Shown one piece after another: positions 17,746-26,516 of a DNA stretch of 64,000 bases. The notes beneath the pieces are model-generated. The model was not told the origin of the DNA. It worked only from the letters and a program-made list of their open reading frames with translations, and did no database searches. The DNA is from Litorivita sp050633545 (GTDB lineage Bacteria > Pseudomonadota > Alphaproteobacteria > Rhodobacterales > Rhodobacteraceae). The DNA is taken from contig JBOEGS010000001.1 of NCBI GenBank assembly GCA_050633545.1, positions 573,909 through 637,908 on the forward strand, read 5' to 3'. Made by a program: the position numbers and the translations under genes. The first letter of the stretch is position 1; every line of letters begins with the position of its first letter.

Positions 17746-18593
17746 CGGCCCATCAAAGCCTGCCTGATCTGGTTCTGGAGCCCATGGTGCGCGGCGCGCT
17801 GATGGAAGATCTTGGCGCTTATGGCGATGTCACCACCCGCGCGGTGATCCCTGCGGGGGTGACCTATGAGGCGCGGATCAACGCGCGCGAAGACGCGGTT
17901 GTGTCAGGCATGCAAATTGCCGCGATGGCCTTTCGTTTGATCGATCCGGCCTTGGAGGTGGTGACCTTGCGCGCCGATGGATCGGCCTGCAAAAAGGGCG
18001 ACACGCTGATGCAGATCAACGGATCGGCGGCCTCGATCCTCTCGGCGGAACGCGTGGCGTTGAACTTCGCAGGCCGTTTGACCGGAATTGCCACGCAAAC
18101 CGCCCAGTTTGTGGCGCAAGCCAAGGGCACCAAGGCGCGGGTCACCTGCACGCGCAAAACCACGCCCGGTTTGCGCAGCGTGGAAAAACTGGCGGTGCTG
18201 CATGGCGGCGGGTTCAATCACCGCTATTCGCTTTCCGATGCGATTTTGATCAAGGACAACCATATCGCAGCCGCTGGCGGCGTGCGAGCCGTGCTCGAAG
18301 CCGCCAAGGCGCATGGATCGCATATGACCACGGTCGAGATCGAAGTGGACCGCTTGGACCAACTTGAAGAGGTTTTGCAGGTCGGGGGCGCCGATGTGGT
18401 CTTGCTCGACAATATGGACAACGAGATGCTGCGCGATGCTGTCGCCATGGTGGACGGGCGGATGAAAACCGAAGCCAGCGGCAATGTGACCGTGGCGCGC
18501 ATCGCCTCGATCGCCGCGACGGGGGTTGATTACATCTCCTCGGGGGCTTTGACGCATTCGGTGCGCACTGTGGATTTGGGGCTCGATTTTTAA
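17742..18593 (+). CDS. nadC: Nicotinate-nucleotide diphosphorylase (quinolinate phosphoribosyltransferase) NadC
   Basis: Converts quinolinate and PRPP to nicotinate mononucleotide, CO2 and PPi. The 283-residue protein has the expected motifs: EDLGAYGDVTTRAV, LNFAGRLTGIATQT, TRKTTPGLRSVEKLAV (substrate-binding basic residues), IEVEVD-like VEIEVDRLDQ and the C-terminal VDYISSGALTHS. The ATG at 17742, overlapping the nadB stop, is preferred to an in-frame upstream start inside nadB. It ends the nad operon; only a weak hairpin follows. Confidence 0.96.
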   Translation: MTAHQSLPDLVLEPMVRGALMEDLGAYGDVTTRAVIPAGVTYEARINAREDAVVSGMQIAAMAFRLIDPALEVVTLRADGSACKKGDTLMQINGSAASILSAERVALNFAGRLTGIATQTAQFVAQAKGTKARVTCTRKTTPGLRSVEKLAVLHGGGFNHRYSLSDAILIKDNHIAAAGGVRAVLEAAKAHGSHMTTVEIEVDRLDQLEEVLQVGGADVVLLDNMDNEMLRDAVAMVDGRMKTEASGNVTVARIASIAATGVDYISSGALTHSVRTVDLGLDF

Positions 18594-18707
18594 GCGCCAC
18601 GTCGCCCGATCCGCCCCTTCGGCATATTGATTAGGCGTGCATTTTTGCGCCTTTCGCGCTAGGCAGGGCGCAATTTCGCCGCCCCGCCAACGATAAAGAG
18701 GCCCGCC

Positions 18708-19469
18708 GTGACGTCGCCAAACCACCCCGCTGACAGCACAGAGCAAGGCGCGCGCGGCGTTGCCGCCGTCAATCGCGCTTTGGCAATCATCGGAGCGATC
18801 GAAGCGGCGAGCATGCCGCGCAACCTGTCGGAAATCGCGCGCGCGACGGGTCTTTACAAAAGCACCATCCTGCGGATTTTGGAATCCTTGCAAGACGCCG
18901 GATATGTGGTGCGCGTCGAAGAGAGCAAATACGCCCTCGGCCCCAGCATCATGCAATTGGGGCTGGCCTATGAGCGCACCAATCCGTTGCGCCACCAAAT
19001 CCTGCCGGTGCTGGAGCGGCTGGTGGATCTGGGCACCGAAAGCCCGTCCTTTCATGTGCGCCAGACGCCGAGCGAGCGGTTGTGCCTGTTTCGGGTGAAT
19101 TCGACCCATTCGACCTTGGACCGTGTGCATGCGGGCGACCGCCTGCCGATGCAGCGCGGGGCGGCGGGCAAGGTCTTGCTGGCCTTTGATGCGGGCGGCG
19201 GGCCAGACAGTGCGCCAGACGGTGCGGATCACCGCGAATTGGCCGCGATCAGGCGCGCGTGTTTTGCCCTGTCGCTTGGCGAGCGCGATCCGCTCTGCGC
19301 GGGGATCGCCGCACCGGTGTTTTCCGGTGCCAACCGTCTTGTCGGGGCGCTGTCCTTTTCGGGACCAAAAGAGCGCTTCACCCCCGAGGATATCGCCCGC
19401 ATGACGCCGCAGCTTTTGGACGCCGCGCGCGAGATATCCGAGGCCCTTGGCGCGCGCTATCCGCTCTAG
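18708..19469 (+). CDS. IclR family transcriptional regulator
   Basis: A 253-residue regulator with an N-terminal winged helix (about residues 20-80; NLSEIARATGLYKSTILRIL is the recognition region) and a C-terminal IclR effector domain (about 95-250; GAAGKVLLAF is conserved). It starts at GTG with AAGAGG a few bases upstream. IclR proteins bind small carboxylates or aromatic acids. Position at the head of the SMP-30/HIBADH/tcuAB operon suggests it controls that unit, which is inference. Confidence 0.92.
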   Translation: MTSPNHPADSTEQGARGVAAVNRALAIIGAIEAASMPRNLSEIARATGLYKSTILRILESLQDAGYVVRVEESKYALGPSIMQLGLAYERTNPLRHQILPVLERLVDLGTESPSFHVRQTPSERLCLFRVNSTHSTLDRVHAGDRLPMQRGAAGKVLLAFDAGGGPDSAPDGADHRELAAIRRACFALSLGERDPLCAGIAAPVFSGANRLVGALSFSGPKERFTPEDIARMTPQLLDAAREISEALGARYPL

Positions 19470-19613
19470 CTACATTTACAAGACATTTGGCCAATTCCCC
19501 CTCGGTTGCCCCCAATTGGGACGCCGGTCCCGTCGTGGCGCTCGGCGGACAGGTGAAACATTTGTTGCGCCTAGCAGAATTATAAGTCTATTTTGAAAAG
19601 CGGAGGAGACCCG

Positions 19614-20564
19614 ATGACCCAGCCCCGCTTATCGCTAGACGCCCTGCACCGATTCGGACATGGCCTCGCGCGCCCCGAATCCGTGCATGTTTACGCCGAT
19701 GGATCGCTCGCCGTATCGCACCGTGGGCGCGGCATCAGCATGATTTCACCCGCAGGCGAAGTCCGCACGCTTGGCCCCTCCCCCGCGATGGCGGGCGGAT
19801 CGGAGCTCATCCCCAACGGCATCGCCTTGCAAGCGGACGGCAGTTTTATGATCGCCAATATCGGCGAGGGCGGCGGGATATGGCGGCTGTCTGCGCAAGG
19901 GGAACTGACGCCCTATTTGATGGAGGTGGACGGGGTAGCTTTGGCGGCGGCGAATTTCGTGATGACGGATGCGCAGGGGCGGCATTTCATCACCGTCAGC
20001 ACGCTTAGCCTGCCGCGTTTCAACGCCTATTCGGAGGAGGTCCGCGACGGCATGATCCTCATGGTGGACGCCAAGGGACCGCGGATACTGGCCGATGATA
20101 TCTGCTTTGCCAATGAGTGCCGCCTGACCCCCGACAGGCGCGGACTGTTGGTCACCGAGACATTTGCGCGCGCCGTAACGCGCTTCGATCTGGACGATCA
20201 GGGCCTGAGCAACCGGCGGGTCTGTGCACGTTTTGGCCGCGGCGATTTCCCCGATGGTATCCGGTTTGATGCGGCGGGCTATCTTTGGGTGACCTGTATC
20301 GTGTCGAACCGATTGTGGCGTATCGCGCCGGACGGGCAAAAGGAATTGGTGATCGAGGACTGCGATCCCGAATGGGTTCAAACCGTCGAGAGCGCCTTGG
20401 CCGCAGGACATATGGGGCGCGAGCATTTTTACGGCACGGGCAAAAGCACCTTGGGCAATATCGCCAGCATCGCATTTTCGCACGATGGGCGCACAGGATA
20501 TCTCGGATCGCTCTGCGGCAGCTCGATTTTGACCTTTCCAACCGGCCAAGGCGCGGCGCAATGA
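19614..20564 (+). CDS. SMP-30/gluconolactonase/LRE family protein
   Basis: A 316-residue beta-propeller protein of the SMP-30 group, whose members hydrolyse sugar lactones or related esters using a divalent metal. Family motifs include PESVHVYADGSLAV, IPNGIALQADGSFMIAN, DDICFANECRLTPD and FPDGIRFDAAGYLWVT, each from a propeller blade with metal ligands (Glu, Asn, Asp). The ATG at 19614 has a strong GGAGGAG site. It overlaps the next gene (ATGA). In this setting it may open a lactone intermediate of the acid being degraded; the substrate is not identifiable. Confidence 0.87.
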   Translation: MTQPRLSLDALHRFGHGLARPESVHVYADGSLAVSHRGRGISMISPAGEVRTLGPSPAMAGGSELIPNGIALQADGSFMIANIGEGGGIWRLSAQGELTPYLMEVDGVALAAANFVMTDAQGRHFITVSTLSLPRFNAYSEEVRDGMILMVDAKGPRILADDICFANECRLTPDRRGLLVTETFARAVTRFDLDDQGLSNRRVCARFGRGDFPDGIRFDAAGYLWVTCIVSNRLWRIAPDGQKELVIEDCDPEWVQTVESALAAGHMGREHFYGTGKSTLGNIASIAFSHDGRTGYLGSLCGSSILTFPTGQGAAQ

Positions 20565-21442
20565 GCGCGCCGATGATCGGGTTCATCGGGCTGGGCGTGA
20601 TGGGCGAGCCGATTTGCCGCAATATGTGCATCAAGTCGGGCTTTGACATGCATGTGTTTGATCTCAACCCCGCCCCTGCCCAGCGCATGACCGAGCAAGG
20701 CGCGCAGCTTGCGCCAAGCATCGCCGATCTGTCCGCCAAGGTGGATATCTTGTTTCTCTCCTTGCCCGGGGGGGCGCAGGTCGAGGCGGTGATCCTTGGC
20801 GAGGACGGAATTTTGGCACATGGGCGCGCGGGGCTTGTGGTGGTGGATATGTCCACCGCGCCTGTCGGATTGACCCGCGATATGGCGGCAACGCTGTCGG
20901 CCAAGGGCATCGCCTTCGCCGATGCCCCCGTCGCGCGCACCCGCCAAGCCGCCGAAGAGGGCACCCTGTCGATCATGGTGGGCGCGGATGATCAGGTCTT
21001 TGCCGCCATCCGCCCGCTTTTGGCCCATGCGGCAAGCGACATCACCCATTGCGGCGGCGTGGGCTGCGGGCAGGTGGTGAAAATCCTCAATAATATGGTG
21101 CTGTTCGAGACGGTCGTGGCTCTCTCCGAAGCGCTGGCCTTGGGTAAGGCGGCGGGGATGGATCCGGCGCTGCTGTTCGCCACGCTGTCCAAAGGCTCCG
21201 CCGACAGCTTTGCCCTGCGCAACCACGGGGTCAAAGCAATGTTGGCGGATACCTTTCCTGACGGTGCCTTTCCGACCGATTATGCGCTCAAGGACGTCGG
21301 CTATGCGCTCGATCTCGCGGCCTCTTGCAAGATCAAGGTCCAAGGCGCCGAATTGGCCAAAGCGCGGATGCAAAAGGCCAAAGAGGCCGGATTTTCCGAC
21401 GCTTATTTTCCCGTGCTTGCGCGGGTGACGGATCGGGTCTGA
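20561..21442 (+). CDS. NAD(P)-dependent beta-hydroxyacid dehydrogenase (HIBADH family)
   Basis: A 293-residue member of the 3-hydroxyisobutyrate dehydrogenase/tartronate semialdehyde reductase family. It has the Rossmann motif GFIGLGVMGEPICRNM at the N-terminus and the substrate region VARTRQAAEEGTLSIMVGA (usual VSGG replaced by VART). The catalytic-Lys loop CGQVVKILNNM is followed by a helical C-terminal domain with FPTDYALKDVGYALDLA. The substrate is unassigned. Sits between the SMP-30 gene (4-base overlap) and tcuA (3-base gap). Confidence 0.88.
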   Translation: MSAPMIGFIGLGVMGEPICRNMCIKSGFDMHVFDLNPAPAQRMTEQGAQLAPSIADLSAKVDILFLSLPGGAQVEAVILGEDGILAHGRAGLVVVDMSTAPVGLTRDMAATLSAKGIAFADAPVARTRQAAEEGTLSIMVGADDQVFAAIRPLLAHAASDITHCGGVGCGQVVKILNNMVLFETVVALSEALALGKAAGMDPALLFATLSKGSADSFALRNHGVKAMLADTFPDGAFPTDYALKDVGYALDLAASCKIKVQGAELAKARMQKAKEAGFSDAYFPVLARVTDRV

Positions 21443-21445
21443 CGG

Positions 21446-22831
21446 ATGGAGCGGGTCGATGTCCTGATCGCGGGCGGCGGCAACGCCGCGCTTTGCGCGG
21501 CCATCGCGGCGGCGCGGGCGGGGCGGCGGGTCGTGATCCTTGAGGCCGCGCCGAAATTCTATCGCGGCGGCAACACGCGCCATACGCGCAACATGCGCTG
21601 CGCCCATGACGCGGCCACCGATACGCTCACCGGCCCTTATTGCGAGGAGGAATTCTACGGTGATTTGCTGCGCGTTACGGCGGGCAACACCGACAAGCCC
21701 CTGTCCAGAATGATGATCGCACAATCGAAACCGATGCTCGATTGGATCCAAGAGCAAGGGGTGCGGTTTCAGCCGTCTTTGGGCGGCACGATCAACCTTG
21801 GCCGCACCAATTCGTTTTTCCTTGGCGGCGGGCGCTCGATGCTCAACGCGCTTTACCGCACCGCCGAAGGTCTCGGGGTGGAGGTGCGATATGAGCATGA
21901 GGTGACCGGATTGGATATCTGCGGCGCGCAGTTTCGCAGCGCCCGCGTGCGCCGCCCCGACGGCGAAACGCGCATCGAGGCAGGCGCTTTCGTCGCCGCT
22001 TGTGGCGGGTTTCAAGCCGATATCGATTGGCTCAAGAAGGGATGGGGCGAGCGGGCCGAAAACTTTCTCATTCGCGGCACGCCCTTCAATCGCGGCACGG
22101 TCACGCGGATGTTGATTGATCATGGCGTGATGCAGATCGGTGATGCCAGCCAATGCCACGCCGTCGCGATAGATGCGCGCGCACCGCGCTATGACGGCGG
22201 GATCATCACGCGGCTCGATTGCGTGATTTTGGGCGTCGTGGTCAACAAAAAGGCCGAGCGGTTTTATGACGAAGGCGAAGACCTATGGCCAAAACGCTAT
22301 GCGATTTGGGGCCGTTTGGTCGCCGATCAACCGGATCAAACCGCCTATATCATTTTTGACGCCCCCAATATCACCCGCTTCATGCCCTCGCCCTACCCGC
22401 CCATATCGGCGGGCAGCGTGGCAGAGCTGGCGGGCAAACTGGGCCTCGACCCTGCGCGGCTCGACGCCACGATCAGCGGTTTTAATACGGCCGTGGTTGG
22501 CGGAAAGCCGTTGGATACCAATGTTTTGGATGGCAATGCCACGCGCGGGCTGCGCATCGACAAAACCAATTGGGCGCAGCGCATCGAAACCCCGCCCTAC
22601 TATGCCTATCCGGTCAAGCCGGGCATCACATTCACCTATCTGGGCGTCAAAACCGGCATGGATGCGCGGATGGTCATGGCCAATGGCACCCCTGCCGAGA
22701 ACCTTTTTGCAGCGGGCGAAATCATGGCGGGCAACATATTGGGCCAAGGCTATGCGGCGGGAATCGGCATGACCATCGGGGCGGTCTTTGGAAAAATCGC
22801 AGGCTCGGAGGCGGCGCGTCATGTCTCATAG
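21446..22831 (+). CDS. tcuA: FAD-dependent tricarballylate dehydrogenase-like protein TcuA
   Basis: TcuA oxidises tricarballylate to cis-aconitate, passing electrons to TcuB. The 461-residue flavoprotein starts with VDVLIAGGGNAALCAAIAAA (FAD dinucleotide fold). It has the fumarate-reductase-type substrate domain and ends in AAGEIMAGNILGQGYAAGIGMTIG, the C-terminal flavin loop of this family. Length fits TcuA (about 465). It overlaps tcuB by 11 bases. The pair with TcuB is diagnostic of a Tcu-type dehydrogenase, but in this cluster the true substrate could be another polycarboxylate. Confidence 0.87.
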   Translation: MERVDVLIAGGGNAALCAAIAAARAGRRVVILEAAPKFYRGGNTRHTRNMRCAHDAATDTLTGPYCEEEFYGDLLRVTAGNTDKPLSRMMIAQSKPMLDWIQEQGVRFQPSLGGTINLGRTNSFFLGGGRSMLNALYRTAEGLGVEVRYEHEVTGLDICGAQFRSARVRRPDGETRIEAGAFVAACGGFQADIDWLKKGWGERAENFLIRGTPFNRGTVTRMLIDHGVMQIGDASQCHAVAIDARAPRYDGGIITRLDCVILGVVVNKKAERFYDEGEDLWPKRYAIWGRLVADQPDQTAYIIFDAPNITRFMPSPYPPISAGSVAELAGKLGLDPARLDATISGFNTAVVGGKPLDTNVLDGNATRGLRIDKTNWAQRIETPPYYAYPVKPGITFTYLGVKTGMDARMVMANGTPAENLFAAGEIMAGNILGQGYAAGIGMTIGAVFGKIAGSEAARHVS

Positions 22832-23924
22832 CACTGCGGCCCTCACCGAGGCGGATCGCTTGATGACGATCTGTAACTCTTGCCGCTATTGCGAGGGGCT
22901 TTGCGCCGTGTTTCCGGCGATGGAGATGCAGCGGGCATTCTCAGACGGTGATTTGAACCATCTGGCGAACCTGTGTCACGGATGCGGCGCCTGCTATCAT
23001 GATTGCCAATTCGCGCCGCCGCACGAGTTTGCGGTGAACCTGCCGCAAACCCTCGCCCGCGTGAGGTCCGAAAGCTACGGGCATTACGCATGGCCTGCGG
23101 CGGCGCGGCCGATCTTTGCCAAACACGGGCTGGCTTTGGCCTTGGGATGCACGGTTTTCTTCGCGCTGTTTTTGCTCGGGTTTATCGCGGCACATGCCCC
23201 CGGTGCGATTTGGTCCGCGCATCTGGGCGCGGGGCGGTTCTACGCGCTGATGCCCCATGGCGCGATGGTGGCGATTTTCGGCGCGGCGTTCTTGTGGATG
23301 CTCTTGGCGGTTTTCATGGGCGCGCGGGCCTTTTGGACAGATTGCGGCGCGCGGAATTTGTGCGCGGGCGATCATCTTCGTGCCAGCCATGATGCGGCGC
23401 GGTTGACCTATCTGGATGGCGGGGGGATGGGGTGTTTCAATGAGGACGACGCACCAGCGGACCGGCGCAGGATGTGGCACCATATGGTGTTCTGCGGCTT
23501 TTTGCTCTGCCTTGCCTCCACCTCGCTTGCGACGCTCTATCACTACGGATTTGAAGTAAAAGCGCCCTATGCGTGGTGGCAATTGCCGCCGCTTTTGGGC
23601 ATCGCCGGCGGCATCGGCCTCGTGATCGGGTGCCTCGGGTTACTCCATGCCAAGACGGCGCGGCTCGGCGCGCTCAAGGCGCAAGAGTTTCGCGGCATGG
23701 AATACGGGTTCATCGCGATCTTGCTGCTCACCGGCGCAAGCGGTTTGGCTCTGCGCGCCGCAGGGCACACACCCGCGCTTGGCCCGCTTCTGGCGCTGCA
23801 CCTTGGCGCGGTTTTGACGTTCTTCCTGACCTTGTCCTACGGCAAATTCGTGCACGGCCTCTATCGCTATCTGGCTTTGGCCCGATACGCCCGTGACAGG
23901 AGACAAGGCAGGGGCACCAAATGA
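22821..23924 (+). CDS. tcuB: TcuB, iron-sulfur membrane electron carrier of tricarballylate dehydrogenase
   Basis: A 367-residue protein with two N-terminal iron-sulfur cysteine clusters (CNSCRYCEGLC near residue 20 and CHGCGACYHDC near residue 55). About five to six membrane helices follow (TVFFALFLLGFIAA, MLLAVFMGA and others). TcuB re-oxidises the flavin of TcuA and delivers electrons to the quinone pool. The ATG at 22821 was preferred to one 11 codons upstream because it gives the family N-terminus. Convergent with the TetR gene that follows. Confidence 0.88.
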   Translation: MSHSTAALTEADRLMTICNSCRYCEGLCAVFPAMEMQRAFSDGDLNHLANLCHGCGACYHDCQFAPPHEFAVNLPQTLARVRSESYGHYAWPAAARPIFAKHGLALALGCTVFFALFLLGFIAAHAPGAIWSAHLGAGRFYALMPHGAMVAIFGAAFLWMLLAVFMGARAFWTDCGARNLCAGDHLRASHDAARLTYLDGGGMGCFNEDDAPADRRRMWHHMVFCGFLLCLASTSLATLYHYGFEVKAPYAWWQLPPLLGIAGGIGLVIGCLGLLHAKTARLGALKAQEFRGMEYGFIAILLLTGASGLALRAAGHTPALGPLLALHLGAVLTFFLTLSYGKFVHGLYRYLALARYARDRRQGRGTK

Positions 23925-23947
23925 GCCGCGCGAAAGGCCATATCCGC

Positions 23948-24562
23948 CTATGCCTTCTTGGCGACGATCCCGTTCATGAACAGGTCGAGGAAATGCGCCG
24001 AGACCTCTTCGGGCGACATGGCGTCATCTTCGGTGTGCCAGCGCAAAATCCAATTCACCGCACCCAAGAAGAAATTCGACGTGATGCGCACATCAACGGG
24101 TCGCAAGGCCCCCTCTTGGATCGCCTTCTCGATGAGCATCCGCGAATAGCGGTCCAATTGGCGGCGCCGGTCGATCAACTCTTCTTGGGCCTCTTCGGGC
24201 AGCGCGCGGATATTGGCCATCGTCGTATAGGCCCCGCGCTCTTCCATCAAAAGCTCCATGAAGCGTTTGTACAAAAAGCTCAGCTTGTCAAAAGCGCTGC
24301 CGTCGAAACCTTCGGCCTCAAGCCGCGCGGTTTGCCCGCAGTTATAGGTCAGCTTCAAACACTCATAGAGCAGTTGCTCTTTGTTTTTAAAGTAATAATA
24401 GAGCGCGGTTTTGGTTACGCCGATCTCTTCGGCGACCTCGTCAAGGGACGTCGCATGGTAGCCCTTCTCGTTGAAAATGCGCGCAGCAACGCGCAGGGCC
24501 GCGCGCCGTTTCAACTCTCGCACTTCTTCGCGGCTCGCAACGGCGCCGTTCCAGTTTGCCAT
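23948..24562 (-). CDS. TetR family transcriptional regulator
   Basis: A 204-residue regulator with a TetR helix-turn-helix (about residues 18-65, TSLDEVAEEIGVTKTALYYYF) and an all-helical ligand domain. The ligand domain resembles regulators responding to acyl-CoA or related ligands (TetR_C_33/YcdC-like). It is divergent from the TRAP transporter gene dctP, so it probably controls that promoter. A TGAGTAAAA sequence in the intergenic region (24676) recurs at 36757-36843 near the SDR/thiolase genes, so one regulator could serve both. Confidence 0.9.
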   Translation of the reverse strand: MANWNGAVASREEVRELKRRAALRVAARIFNEKGYHATSLDEVAEEIGVTKTALYYYFKNKEQLLYECLKLTYNCGQTARLEAEGFDGSAFDKLSFLYKRFMELLMEERGAYTTMANIRALPEEAQEELIDRRRQLDRYSRMLIEKAIQEGALRPVDVRITSNFFLGAVNWILRWHTEDDAMSPEEVSAHFLDLFMNGIVAKKA

Positions 24563-24675
24563 TCTGTGGGTTCCTCATGTCTTGCCGCATTGCGGCATTA
24601 AATCGTTTCACGGATCGGACCAAATCACAAGCCTCGCAACCGCGCATATTCGGGACGGGTATTTCATTGACGCCT

Positions 24676-24716
24676 GAGTAAAAAAATGTTCTGCTAAGTA
24701 TAGAGGGCATATAATC
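24676..24716 (+). promoter_or_regulatory. Divergent TetR/dctP promoter region with TGAGTAAA element
   Basis: TGAGTAAAAAAATG (24676-24689) is followed by an AT-rich stretch and a TATAAT (about 24711-24716) that can serve as -10 for the dctP operon. A matching -35 is weak (TGTTCT), which suggests activation or control by a regulator. The TGAGTAAA element recurs upstream of the SDR/OB-fold genes. Confidence 0.4.
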
Positions 24717-24793
24717 GTTAACCGAGCCGCCCCGAGAAATCCAATAGCAGGAGGAATGTCGCCGGACCCGTTTCGGCGCTTAGGGAGGATAAT

Positions 24794-25831
24794 ATGACAA
24801 AATCACTGACCAACCGGCGTGCAGTCTTGCGCGGCGCCATGCTGGCGCCCCTTGCTGCACCCGCCTTTATCGGCAAAGCCATTGCAGCGGGCGCAGTCAC
24901 GTGGCGCGTGCAATCGCATTGGCCCAAAGCGTCCGGATCTTTCAACGATTCCTTGGGCGTTCTGGCCGCCGAGTTGGAAAAACGTTCCGAGGGGGCGTTC
25001 AAGCTTGAACTCTTCGGTGCGGGCGAATTCGGCAAAGGCAAAGACATTTACCAGTTGATCAAACGCGGTGTGTTGCCGATGGGTACCTGCTCTCCGTCCT
25101 ACTTTCAAGATGAGGTCGAAGCGGCCAGCTTTGCTTACGGCATCCCCGGCACATTCCGGGAATCGTGGCAGCTTCAACATGCGATCAAAAACCTCGGCAT
25201 CGAGGATTTGATGAACGAGCAAATGAACCCGACCGGCGTGCTCTATATGACGGAAAAGGTTTATCCGACCGAACTGGTCGTCTCGAAGAAAATCGAAACC
25301 GCCGCCGATTTTGCCGGTCTCAAACTGCGCTCCTCGGGCACGATGCTCGATTATCTGGCTGCCGCAGGGGCCGCGCCGCAATACATCGCGGGGGCCGAGC
25401 TTTATCAATCGATCAGCTCCGGCGTTGTGGACGGCGCGCATTGGGGCGCCGCGATCGGCGCCAAATCCATGTCGCTTTGGGAAGTTGCAAAATACCACGT
25501 CAAACCCCCGCTTGGCCTGACAGGCGACGGGTTTATCGTCAACATCAAGGAGCTTGAAAAGCTCGACGAAGATATGCGGCTCTTGCTGACATCGCTACTT
25601 GAAGAGCGGTTCTGGCGGCGGTCGGCGGAATATTCGCACAAAGAGTCCATCGCGCTTGCCGCCCGACGGGCGGAAAATGGCGTCGAGGTGATCAACCTGC
25701 CCGACGAGGTTTCACAAATGCTTGTCGCGGCCTCCTCCGACATCCTCGCCCAAGAGGCCGCGCGCGGTCCGCTGGCCGAAAAAGCCGCTGCGGCCTACAC
25801 GGGACTGATGCGCGATCTCGGATACCTCTGA
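24794..25831 (+). CDS. dctP: TRAP transporter solute-binding protein DctP
   Basis: A 345-residue periplasmic binding protein of the DctP family. It starts with a Tat-like leader (TNRRAVLRGAMLAPLAAPAF, twin Arg) cleaved near IAAGA. Family features include WPKASGSFNDSLGVLAAELE, LKLRSSGTMLDYLAAAGAAP with the carboxylate-binding Arg, and YQSISSGVVDGAHWG. Substrates are typically carboxylic acids, and mannitol/chloroaromatic-type subgroups also exist. A strong AGGGAGG ribosome site precedes the ATG. It is followed by a terminator-like hairpin and then dctQ and dctM. Confidence 0.93.
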   Translation: MTKSLTNRRAVLRGAMLAPLAAPAFIGKAIAAGAVTWRVQSHWPKASGSFNDSLGVLAAELEKRSEGAFKLELFGAGEFGKGKDIYQLIKRGVLPMGTCSPSYFQDEVEAASFAYGIPGTFRESWQLQHAIKNLGIEDLMNEQMNPTGVLYMTEKVYPTELVVSKKIETAADFAGLKLRSSGTMLDYLAAAGAAPQYIAGAELYQSISSGVVDGAHWGAAIGAKSMSLWEVAKYHVKPPLGLTGDGFIVNIKELEKLDEDMRLLLTSLLEERFWRRSAEYSHKESIALAARRAENGVEVINLPDEVSQMLVAASSDILAQEAARGPLAEKAAAAYTGLMRDLGYL

Positions 25832-25841
25832 GACCCGCTGC

Positions 25842-25879
25842 GTTGGGGCCAGTGCTTCGGCCCCAACCCATTCTTTTTT
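25842..25879 (+). terminator. Hairpin with T-run between dctP and dctQ (probable partial terminator)
   Basis: GTTGGGGCC (25842-25850) pairs perfectly with GGCCCCAAC (25859-25867), followed by a T-rich run ending at 25879. Inside a transporter operon this would lower dctQ/dctM expression relative to the binding protein, a common arrangement. Confidence 0.75.
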
Positions 25880-25955
25880 GACACACCCGAGACCAGAGCC
25901 ACCGTGAAGAGTGGCTTGTGCGGCGTTCGTGCGCCGCACGGAAGGAGTATGGACA

Positions 25956-26516
25956 ATGTGGTTAGGATTTCTTGGCGGGGTCACGCGACTGAACCGTTGG
26001 ATCGGGCGATGGGCATCGCTTGCTGTGTTGTTAATATTCGCGCTTTTGTTGGCCGATGTTGTGATGCGTTATCTGGTCGGGCGGCCCGCGACGTGGTCGG
26101 CTGAATTCGCGACTTTGATCTTTGGCGTCTATGCGATCATCGGCGGCGGTTACCTTTTGGCCGAGCGCGGCCATGTCAACGTCGACATCATTTATGGCGG
26201 TTTCTCCAGACGGCGCAAAGCGGCGGTGGATATCGCCACATTCTTCCTCTTCATGCTCTTTATCGGCGTATTGCTTTGGCAGGGCCTGTCTCTCGCCGCA
26301 GAGGCGGTCGAGGGGTGGGAGCGGTCCAATTCGGTTTGGAAGCCTTACATCTGGCCCGTCAAATGCATGATCCCGATCTCTGCCATTCTTCTTTTACTTC
26401 AAGGCATTGTGCGCCTGACGGGTGACATCCGCATTCTCATGGGCCTGCCTGTCGACGAGGCGATCTTCGGCAAACAAGCCGATCCAACCGAGCACAGCGA
26501 AATCGAGGCCCGATAA
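25956..26516 (+). CDS. dctQ: TRAP transporter small membrane subunit DctQ
   Basis: A 186-residue protein with four membrane helices (WASLAVLLIFALLLADVVMR, FATLIFGVYAIIGGGYLLAE and two more), the standard small TRAP subunit. It includes the motif VMRYLVGRPATWSAEFA found in DctQ. The ATG at 25956 has GGAAGGAG eight to ten bases upstream and is preferred to a GTG at 25911. Its TAA overlaps the dctM ATG (TAATG). Confidence 0.92.
   Translation: MWLGFLGGVTRLNRWIGRWASLAVLLIFALLLADVVMRYLVGRPATWSAEFATLIFGVYAIIGGGYLLAERGHVNVDIIYGGFSRRRKAAVDIATFFLFMLFIGVLLWQGLSLAAEAVEGWERSNSVWKPYIWPVKCMIPISAILLLLQGIVRLTGDIRILMGLPVDEAIFGKQADPTEHSEIEAR

Noticed and set aside
18633..18652. Hairpin after nadC as terminator
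   Set aside because: AGGCG/CGCCT stem of only five pairs without a proper T-run; too weak to call.
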